In this document: positions 1 through 5,644 of the stretch, one piece after another
Layout: each line of letters begins with the position of its first letter
Numbering within the stretch: position 1 is the stretch's first letter
Program-made: the position numbers and the translations under genes
Notes under the pieces: generated by a model
Seen by the model: only the letters and a program-made list of their open reading frames with translations
The model's database searches: none
Told to the model about the DNA's origin: nothing
DNA from: Flavobacteriales bacterium UBA3364
GTDB lineage: Bacteria; Bacteroidota; Bacteroidia; Flavobacteriales_F; PHOS-HE28
Assembly: GCA_002360495.1 (NCBI GenBank)
Contig: DEQO01000182.1
Span: forward strand, 1 to 16,848
Reading direction: 5' to 3'
Length of the DNA: 16,848 nucleotides

Positions 1-207
1 AAGGACATCCTGTGGGAAGCGCCCCAGAAATCGCAACAGGTCTGGTTCATCAAGCAGATCGGCGCGAACGTGAACCTGGGGAACATCGCGCCCGAGGAGG
101 TGATCCCTTTGGAAACGCTGCGCCTTGGTCTGCGGGGCGATACGTTCTTCCAGTACCTGCCCGAAGAAGTGGCCGAGAAGCTGCGGCAGGTGAAGGTGGA
201 GGCCTAG
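1..207 (+). CDS. Phosphosulfolactate synthase-like protein (ComA family), 3' fragment
   Basis: Only the last 68 residues lie in the window, in the frame that opens at base 1; the start is upstream. The fragment opens with KDILWEAPQKSQQVWFIKQ, continues with NVNLGNIAPEEVIPLETLRL and then GLRGDTF. This is the C-terminal signature of the ComA family, TIM-barrel enzymes that add sulfite to phosphoenolpyruvate to give phosphosulfolactate. In methanogens this begins coenzyme M synthesis. Homologues also occur in Bacteroidetes, and the plant heat-stress protein HSA32 is related, so the reaction here is not proven. It is followed on the same strand by rhodanese, DedA and aroE genes. From memory, this family often lies near aroE in Bacteroidetes. 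Family assignment is firm; substrate is inferred. Confidence 0.85.
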   Translation, partial: KDILWEAPQKSQQVWFIKQIGANVNLGNIAPEEVIPLETLRLGLRGDTFFQYLPEEVAEKLRQVKVEA

Positions 208-347
208 TTCCCGATCTGCACTGTGCCCGGCCGATGCTTGATTTTTGGGCGGACCATGACGTCCGGATCGGCCTTCGACAGGCCACGGAAAACCGATGAT
301 CGGAGCGGAGAGCGATCTTCGTGCCCGAAACGGCCTTTTCCCCGACC

Positions 348-665
348 ATGAACGAGATCACACCCACCGAACTGAAGCAATGGAAGGATTCCTGCAAGGA
401 CTTCCAGTTGGTCGACGTGCGAGAGCCCTACGAGGCTGAACTCTGCAGCATCGGTGGGACCCTGATCCCGATGGGCGAATTGGTCGAGCGGCTTTCGGAA
501 GTGCGGAAGGACGTCCCGGTCGTGGTGCATTGCCGTAGTGGAGCGCGCTCCGCCGCCGTGATCAACGCCCTTGCATCCCGCTACGGCTATGCCAATTTGG
601 TGAACCTGAAGGGCGGGATCCTCGGTTATGGCCGTGAGGCGGACCCGAGCCTTCGCTGTGATTGA
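348..665 (+). CDS. Single-domain rhodanese-like sulfurtransferase
   Basis: A 105-residue protein made of one rhodanese domain. Visible features are the N-terminal LVDVREPYE segment (about 21-29) and the active-site loop HCRSGAR, with the persulfide-forming cysteine at residue 62. A GYxNLVNLKGGI segment follows, as is usual near the end of the domain. Such proteins carry sulfane sulfur between donors and acceptors such as thiols or cyanide, in the cytoplasm; there is no signal peptide. The ATG is preferred because it begins just before the domain and gives the usual length. An in-frame GTG at 321 would add nine residues with no family support. No Shine-Dalgarno sequence precedes the start. It lies 140 bases after the ComA-like gene and 34 bases before dedA, probably in one transcript. 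The physiological sulfur acceptor cannot be read from the sequence. Confidence 0.9.
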   Translation: MNEITPTELKQWKDSCKDFQLVDVREPYEAELCSIGGTLIPMGELVERLSEVRKDVPVVVHCRSGARSAAVINALASRYGYANLVNLKGGILGYGREADPSLRCD

Positions 666-699
666 CCTCTCCTGAAACCCTCACCCTACCCGCTCGACC

Positions 700-1380
700 A
701 TGGAATTGCTCCAGGAATTCTGGTACTTCATCTCCCACTTGAACATCACGCTTCCCTTGTTCATCAGTGAACACGGCAACCTTGTCTACGCCTTGTTGTT
801 CGCGATTATTTTCGTGGAGACCGGATTGGTGGTGATGCCTTTCCTGCCAGGGGATTCCTTGTTGTTCGTGGCCGGTTCCCTGGCCGCTGGTGCCAACGCA
901 TCGTTGGATCTTGCAACGCTGTTCGTCCTCCTCTTCCTGGCGGCCGTGCTGGGCGACAACATCAACTACTGGGTCGGGCGCTTCTTCGGACCTCGTGTGG
1001 TCAAGTGGCGGACCTTCGGCCGCGATCTGGTGCAGCAAAAGCACCTGGACAAGACGCATGCGTACTTCGAGAAGTACGGTGTCAAGACGATCATCATCGC
1101 ACGCTTCGTTCCCATCGTGCGGACCATCACGCCCTTCGTTGCCGGTATCGGAGCCATGGATTACCGTCGCAAATTCCTGCCGTACGACATCTTCGGTGGT
1201 GCGCTCTGGATCAGTACCATGCTGCTGGCTGGGTTTGCTTTCGGGACGCACCCGTGGATCCAGAAGCACTTCGAAGCCGTGGTGATCGGGATCGTAGGGA
1301 TCAGCGTGCTGCCCATGGTGGTCGAATTCCTCAGGCACCGCATGTCATCCGGCAAGGGTGGCAATAGTTCGGCTGCTTGA
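700..1380 (+). CDS. DedA-family (VTT domain) inner-membrane protein
   Basis: A 226-residue polytopic membrane protein of the DedA/SNARE-associated family. These proteins are linked to undecaprenyl-phosphate or phospholipid flipping across the inner membrane. Hallmarks seen are E40-TG followed by a PGD (50-52) in the first re-entrant region, LGDNINYWVGR at about 84-94, and the second re-entrant signature ARFVPIVRTITPFVAGIGAM at about 134-153 containing R135, P138 and R141. Hydrophobic segments lie near 30-50, 55-90, 165-185 and 192-210. The C-terminus is a short basic and serine-rich tail. Length is normal for the family. The stop codon overlaps a possible TTG start for aroE, so co-transcription is likely. 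The exact lipid substrate is not deducible. Confidence 0.93.
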   Translation: MELLQEFWYFISHLNITLPLFISEHGNLVYALLFAIIFVETGLVVMPFLPGDSLLFVAGSLAAGANASLDLATLFVLLFLAAVLGDNINYWVGRFFGPRVVKWRTFGRDLVQQKHLDKTHAYFEKYGVKTIIIARFVPIVRTITPFVAGIGAMDYRRKFLPYDIFGGALWISTMLLAGFAFGTHPWIQKHFEAVVIGIVGISVLPMVVEFLRHRMSSGKGGNSSAA

Positions 1381-1394
1381 GCGTTGGGCTACCC

Positions 1395-2135
1395 GTGGTA
1401 CACCTCGGCCTCATCGGTAAGCCCCTCTCCCATTCCTTCAGCCCGCGGTATTTCGCGGAGAAGTTCGCCCGTGAAGGGCTGGCTGATCATCGTTACGACC
1501 TGTTCGAACTGGCCGATGTTGCCGATTTCCCGGGGCTTCTGAAGTCCACGCCTGCACTACGCGGTTTGAACGTGACCATCCCGTACAAGCGGTCCATCAT
1601 GCCACTTCTGGACGTGATAGATCCCGTGGCTGCAGCCGTAGGCGCCGTGAATACGATCAGCATCGAAGACGGTCGTACAACAGGGTACAATACCGATGTG
1701 GACGGCTTCCGGTCAACGCTGGCCCCCTTACTGAACGGCTTGAAGCCGCGTGCCCTGGTCCTCGGGAGCGGCGGTGCCAGCCGCGCCGTTGTATTCGTCC
1801 TGCGCGAACTCGGGATCAAGTTCCGCATCGTGAGCCGCAGCCGCGATCGCGGTGATATGACCTGGGACCTGATGGATCCTTCGGTGGTGAACGTTTGCCC
1901 CCTGATCATCAATACCACACCCCTGGGTATGTCGCCCGATGTGCACCAATGCCCGGTGCTACCTTACGAAGCCATTGGACCCAAGCACTGCTTGGTGGAT
2001 CTCGTCTACAATCCGGAGAAGACCTTGTTCTTGAAGGAAGGCGAACGTCGCGGAGCACGCACATTGAACGGTCTGGCGATGCTGCACGCACAGGCGGAAG
2101 CCAGCTGGCGGATCTGGCGCAAGTCCGTCACCTAG
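1395..2135 (+). CDS. aroE: Shikimate dehydrogenase (NADP+)
   Basis: Reduces 3-dehydroshikimate to shikimate in the pathway to chorismate and aromatic amino acids. In a 246-residue reading the substrate domain shows GLIGKPLSHSFS (5-16), NVTIPYK with catalytic Lys65, GAVNTI (83-88) and GYNTDVDGF with catalytic Asp101. The cofactor domain shows VLGSGGASRAV (about 122-132), INTTPLGM (172-179) and LVDLVYNPEKT (200-210). A final NGLAMLHAQAEASW segment completes the family pattern. The GTG start is chosen because it gives the usual short MxxxGLIG N-terminus. A TTG at 1377, overlapping the dedA stop, would add six residues and is the alternative. No ATG is available. Its TAG overlaps the TAG of the convergent gene by sharing CTAG. 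Last gene of the + strand run. Confidence 0.95.
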   Translation: MVHLGLIGKPLSHSFSPRYFAEKFAREGLADHRYDLFELADVADFPGLLKSTPALRGLNVTIPYKRSIMPLLDVIDPVAAAVGAVNTISIEDGRTTGYNTDVDGFRSTLAPLLNGLKPRALVLGSGGASRAVVFVLRELGIKFRIVSRSRDRGDMTWDLMDPSVVNVCPLIINTTPLGMSPDVHQCPVLPYEAIGPKHCLVDLVYNPEKTLFLKEGERRGARTLNGLAMLHAQAEASWRIWRKSVT

Positions 2136-4753
2136 CTGTCACGTCGTTCTTGTTCCGGCGCGCTGATCTTGTCCGGTGCCGCTGGGACGGGCGGTTCGAT
2201 ATCCCTGCGACCGATGGTCGGGTCCAAGGTGCATGTGAAGGTGGAATGCACCCGCGTACTCAGATGGAATACAGGGACCCAAATGCATGCTGCCAGGATC
2301 GCCCGTGTGATGTCCTTGGTAGGATACACCATACCGGAGGTCGTGTCGAGGTCCAATGCATGGAAAAGCCCGTAGTCGACCAGCAGCCACCCCGCGCTTC
2401 CGGCGTACATCAGCTTCATCAACAGCGGGATGCTGGAGCGACGGCGGAAGAACAGAACGATCAATAGAATGGAAAAGGCGAATAGTGCGAACGCCATAAG
2501 CTGTGACAGGTGCATGTAGAGATCGACGCCGAGCGCGTTGTCGGTCCTTACCAAGCTGGTATAGTCCGTGGCATGCAGCAAGGCGGCGTCATCCGACAGT
2601 ATATCATAGACGATCCTGAGCGGGTTGAAACATAGACCGATCGCCGGAAGGATAAGGAACCCACCGATGGCCTTGGGCTGTTTACCCAATGCTTGCGCGT
2701 GGGGGGGTGGGTCGTAACGGTACAAGCGCAACGCACCGAAAGCGCTGGCAGCCATACAAAAGAGGATAAAGAACCACTTCCCCCATGCAATGGGCGATGA
2801 TGCCACCTCTCCACCGAGAGGAAGCGAGTACTCATAATAGAGGTCGTCCGCGATACGCTCCTGGAGCGCTTGCAATGCCGGTGCATCCGCAGCGGCGACA
2901 TCGGGCAACGTGCTGGTGTACCGGTAGTCCATGGTCACCACGCGATAGCCCTCCACCTTCATCGATCTGGAGTATGAGATCCCGGATCCCTCGTAATGGA
3001 CATCCTCTTCGGTGGTGACGTTCCAGCGTTCGGGCAATTGGATCACGAGCTTGTGCGAGACCACGAGCGGCTCTCCCAAAGCGAACGGCGCTGTGCGAAC
3101 GGCTTTGCCGGGTTTGACAAGATGATCGCGCACGTAATAGGCGACGGTACTGAACGCGATCTCCCGTTCGTCATGGATCGTGTCCCATGCCTGTTCGATG
3201 TGGTAGTGTTCCCAAGTGGTGATGACGTTCGCGGAAATATCATCCGTGTATCGCAGTTGCTCCACCTCCGTACACGGACCGTATATCCCGGCGTAGAAAT
3301 CCATGTACCCTTTGCCCAGATCGATGATACTCTGGGAAGCAAGCTCCGCTCGAAGGACATCAGCACGCCGACCCCGACAGGTCACCTCGATGCGCAGATC
3401 GCCACCGGCACCAACGGTGTCCAGCACAACATGCTCCACGACCTCCACCCAGCCGGTGTCCTGTACGTGCATCCGCGTATAACCCGAGAACCCTCTGCCA
3501 ACGACCAGCGCCTGGCCGTAGTCCGTCGTGTAGCGGGTCCGTCCCTTGCCACCATTGTGCGTAGAGGTGGCATCGACCCATAAGGTGTCCCGCTGTAACG
3601 GGACAACGGCGATGCAATGGTCGAACAAACTGGGCCGTGGGAGCCATTGGTCCAACGTCCGACCAGACGAGGTATTGACAAGCGCCGGGTATGCCTTTAT
3701 CCCGAGCGCATCGAGGATCGTGGTCAACAGAAAGGACTTGTCCTTGCAATCGCCGAACCGTTGCTCATACACCATGGACGGGGCATGTGGACGGTAGCTG
3801 CTGATGCCTCCTTCCAGGCCCAGGTAGCGCACCTCCCGCTGGACCAGGTTCACGGCGCTATCGATCCGGTCCCACTCGGACGGCAGATCCCGGAAGCCTT
3901 CGATCCGCGATCGCAGGGCCCCGCTCAACTCCCCTGTCCTGGTGTACTGTTCCAGCGCCCAGTTGCGCAGTTCCTCCACGGAATTGAACTCGGTGATATC
4001 AACGGCTGGATACCCGTTGTACCATCCTGGTACGTTATCGTCCACCTGCACACACTCCAAGGGAGCGATATCCCAGATGATCTCCTTGCCACTGGCCGTG
4101 GTACGCTCTTCAGGATGCAGATCGAACGAATGGCGCTCGATACGTGGATGGCGGCCGTTCGGGACGATGATCCTGGTGTAACTGTGCGCGGCGGGGACAC
4201 CATACCCCATGGCTATGTAGCGGTGGAAACGGCCCTTGTCCACAGGGTTCCAACCCTTCAAGGTCATGGCGTAATCGATCACATCGCCTACGCGGACATC
4301 CTTCATATCACAAACCACGGTGAGGGAACCGTCGTAGAGGAACGAGTTCATGTCCTCTTCCCGATGGAGCACACGGAGGTCGGCACTGTTCAACTTGTCG
4401 ATCACCTGTCCGTTCCGCAGGATCCGCAGGTGATGGAGGGTCAGTTGTTGGAAGCTTGGATCGAAGGAGGTCTCGAACCGGGATCCGTTCTGGACTCCTT
4501 CCGATGAGGACAATTTACTCGCATGACGCCAGTAGATCTGTTCGGTGCCGAGATCGTACTGCCTATCCAGAAGCAGTATCTCTTCACCTCCTTGGAGGCA
4601 TGCTGTATCCTTGACGGTATGTTGGTCCGGGTCGTGCTCGATCACCCAACTTCCGACCGGCCCGGTCCGATAATGCACGGACTGACCACATAGGTCGAGC
4701 ACCTGCAGTGCTGAGAGGATCAACGACGACCAGCGTGCAAGGCTTCCCAGCAT
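2132..4753 (-). CDS. DUF3857 / transglutaminase-like protein with DUF2569-like membrane tail
   Basis: An 873-residue envelope protein. Residues 1-25 form a weak signal sequence. A DUF3857-type beta-rich region covers about 50-230 (RILRNGQVIDKLNSADLRVL and VRVGDVIDYAMTLKG are visible). The transglutaminase-like domain spans about 255-400 with an intact Cys-His-Asp triad: C336 in RFGDCKDKS, H379 in FDHC, D394 in WVDAT. A further extracytoplasmic region runs to about 650, then a membrane helix at 657-676. A four-helix module follows, beginning PKAIGGFLILPAIGL (693-707), which resembles DUF2569. The tail is proline- and charge-rich. Such proteins are common in Bacteroidetes and could be proteases, amidases or crosslinkers; the substrate is unknown. 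The stop overlaps that of aroE on the opposite strand. The start is the only ATG placing the signal sequence first. Confidence 0.88.
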   Translation of the reverse strand: MLGSLARWSSLILSALQVLDLCGQSVHYRTGPVGSWVIEHDPDQHTVKDTACLQGGEEILLLDRQYDLGTEQIYWRHASKLSSSEGVQNGSRFETSFDPSFQQLTLHHLRILRNGQVIDKLNSADLRVLHREEDMNSFLYDGSLTVVCDMKDVRVGDVIDYAMTLKGWNPVDKGRFHRYIAMGYGVPAAHSYTRIIVPNGRHPRIERHSFDLHPEERTTASGKEIIWDIAPLECVQVDDNVPGWYNGYPAVDITEFNSVEELRNWALEQYTRTGELSGALRSRIEGFRDLPSEWDRIDSAVNLVQREVRYLGLEGGISSYRPHAPSMVYEQRFGDCKDKSFLLTTILDALGIKAYPALVNTSSGRTLDQWLPRPSLFDHCIAVVPLQRDTLWVDATSTHNGGKGRTRYTTDYGQALVVGRGFSGYTRMHVQDTGWVEVVEHVVLDTVGAGGDLRIEVTCRGRRADVLRAELASQSIIDLGKGYMDFYAGIYGPCTEVEQLRYTDDISANVITTWEHYHIEQAWDTIHDEREIAFSTVAYYVRDHLVKPGKAVRTAPFALGEPLVVSHKLVIQLPERWNVTTEEDVHYEGSGISYSRSMKVEGYRVVTMDYRYTSTLPDVAAADAPALQALQERIADDLYYEYSLPLGGEVASSPIAWGKWFFILFCMAASAFGALRLYRYDPPPHAQALGKQPKAIGGFLILPAIGLCFNPLRIVYDILSDDAALLHATDYTSLVRTDNALGVDLYMHLSQLMAFALFAFSILLIVLFFRRRSSIPLLMKLMYAGSAGWLLVDYGLFHALDLDTTSGMVYPTKDITRAILAACIWVPVFHLSTRVHSTFTCTLDPTIGRRDIEPPVPAAPDKISAPEQERRDS

Positions 4754-4798
4754 GCGGTGAAAATAGGGGAAGCCGATGATCCGCTGGTACGCCGGGAC

Positions 4799-4960
4799 CT
4801 ATCTCGTGCATGCCCGCACGATCATCACCCCAAGGCAGATCAGGAAGAGGAACACACTGATCCGGTTGATCCCGTGCATGAAGCGCAGGCTCAGGTTCGG
4901 GTCGGGCTTCTTGAAAAGTGTGACCGGGTTGAGGTAGTACAGAAGGCGCTTCAGGAACAT
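4799..4960 (-). CDS. Small single-pass membrane protein, DUF6728-like
   Basis: A 53-residue protein that is easy to miss because of its size. It reads MFLKRLLYYLNPVTLFKKPD, then PNLSLRFMHGINRISVFLFL, then ICLGVMIVRACTR. The N-terminal third is basic and aromatic, a conserved-looking LRFMHGINRIS segment follows (25-35), and one hydrophobic helix (about 34-50) ends in a basic tail. This matches, from memory, a family of tiny Bacteroidetes proteins (DUF6728) in which the phrase 'MHGINKIS' before a helix is typical; the family name should be confirmed by search. It lies between the transglutaminase-like gene and the lipoprotein gene on the same strand. A -7-like element ends six bases before the ATG, so it may have its own promoter. 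Function unknown; probably an inner-membrane accessory protein. Confidence 0.72.
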   Translation of the reverse strand: MFLKRLLYYLNPVTLFKKPDPNLSLRFMHGINRISVFLFLICLGVMIVRACTR

Positions 4961-4966
4961 CGTGAC

Positions 4967-4974
4967 CGAAGGTA
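4967..4974 (-). promoter_or_regulatory. Candidate -7 element for the 53-residue membrane protein
   Basis: Read on the minus strand the bases are TACCTTCG, seven of eight matches to the Bacteroidetes sigma -7 consensus TAnnTTTG. It ends six bases before the ATG, which would give an almost leaderless mRNA. No TTTG-type -33 element is evident, so this is a motif match only. Confidence 0.35.
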
Positions 4975-5026
4975 CGTTCCGTTAGACCCGTTGGGACGAC
5001 CCCAAGACGCCGTTGTCCCGAATGGA

Positions 5027-5560
5027 CTATTGGACAGCTGGGAGGTCTTTCACCAAAGTGAACCTTTCCCACTCCCTGATCTCTTCGCGAATACCCAGCA
5101 GCGTGCCTTTCCCCGCATCCGGTAGGCTGTATTCCGCCGTCACGTAGCGCTTGTTCCACGCTTGAAGGGCGACGGTCCCATTTTCCTGTGGAACCAGCGT
5201 GAAGGTCTCCCAATCGCCGATCTGGTCGCGATCCGCGACCAGGAGCCCGGCCCGGTAGTCGTCGCAACAGACATACTTGCCGTTGGCCGCTTGCAAGGCG
5301 ATCTTGTTGTCACCCAGCTCGAACAGGGTGAACTTCTCCCAATCGCCCGGGCTCGTGCGGCTTGAAACGAGCTTGCCCTTGTCCGCGCTGTCCAAGGCCA
5401 GTTCACAGGCGACATAGGTGCCATCAAAACCCTGGATGGCGACCGTATAGGATGTTTGGAGCTGGGGCGTCGTGGTGTCTACGGCTTGCTCTTCGTTCGG
5501 TGCGGCACAGGCAACAAAGGCAAGGGCAGCGAGAGCGACTAGGTGCGTGCGGTTCAGCAT
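5027..5560 (-). CDS. Lipoprotein with a fascin-like beta-trefoil domain
   Basis: A 177-residue protein with a lipoprotein signal peptide: a basic and hydrophobic start followed by ALAFVAC with the lipidated cysteine at 18. A short acidic/threonine linker (19-36) precedes three internal repeats of about 45 residues. Each repeat contains a [G/N]xYVxxE/D strand (GTYVACE, GKYVCCD, KRYVTAE) and closes with a WExFTL motif (DWEKFTL, DWETFTL, EWERFTL; tryptophans 74, 117 and 164). Three such repeats make one beta-trefoil of the fascin/actin-crosslinking-like type. In bacteria these folds often bind carbohydrate or other surface ligands, but no ligand can be named. Adjacent cysteines 98-99 are unusual. 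It is divergent from uvrB across an 84-base gap and is not obviously related to it in function. Confidence 0.82.
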   Translation of the reverse strand: MLNRTHLVALAALAFVACAAPNEEQAVDTTTPQLQTSYTVAIQGFDGTYVACELALDSADKGKLVSSRTSPGDWEKFTLFELGDNKIALQAANGKYVCCDDYRAGLLVADRDQIGDWETFTLVPQENGTVALQAWNKRYVTAEYSLPDAGKGTLLGIREEIREWERFTLVKDLPAVQ

Positions 5561-5583
5561 GGGTATTCGATCTGTTCGGGGCG

Positions 5584-5591
5584 CAAATGTG
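5584..5591 (-). promoter_or_regulatory. Candidate -7 element for the beta-trefoil lipoprotein gene
   Basis: Read on the minus strand the bases are CACATTTG, seven of eight matches to TAnnTTTG. It would give a leader of about 20 bases to the lipoprotein ATG. No -33 element is clear. Confidence 0.3.
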
Positions 5592-5614
5592 CGAAAGCTG
5601 AGCGATCCGCCGGG

Positions 5615-5622
5615 TACCTTTG
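5615..5622 (+). promoter_or_regulatory. Candidate -7 promoter element of uvrB
   Basis: TACCTTTG is a perfect match to the Bacteroidetes -7 consensus TAnnTTTG. It lies 22 bases before the GTG chosen as the uvrB start, implying a leader of roughly 15-20 bases. Its position also supports that GTG over longer upstream readings. No TTTG-type -33 element is evident at the usual spacing. Confidence 0.5.
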
Positions 5623-5644
5623 CACTTTCCTCCCCTATTTCCCG

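Noticed and set aside
238..247. TTGATTTTTG as a promoter or terminator upstream of the rhodanese gene
   Set aside because: It has a partial -7 match and a short T-run but no hairpin and lies about 100 bases from the start. The 140-base gap shows nothing else I can support.
3617..4507. A 296-codon open frame antisense to the transglutaminase-like gene
   Set aside because: The opposite strand holds the catalytic triad and domain structure; nothing supports this reading.
5543..5644. N-terminal extension of UvrB by 34 residues
   Set aside because: It would cross the candidate promoter and precede the universal UvrB N-terminus; the GTG at 5645 fits the family.
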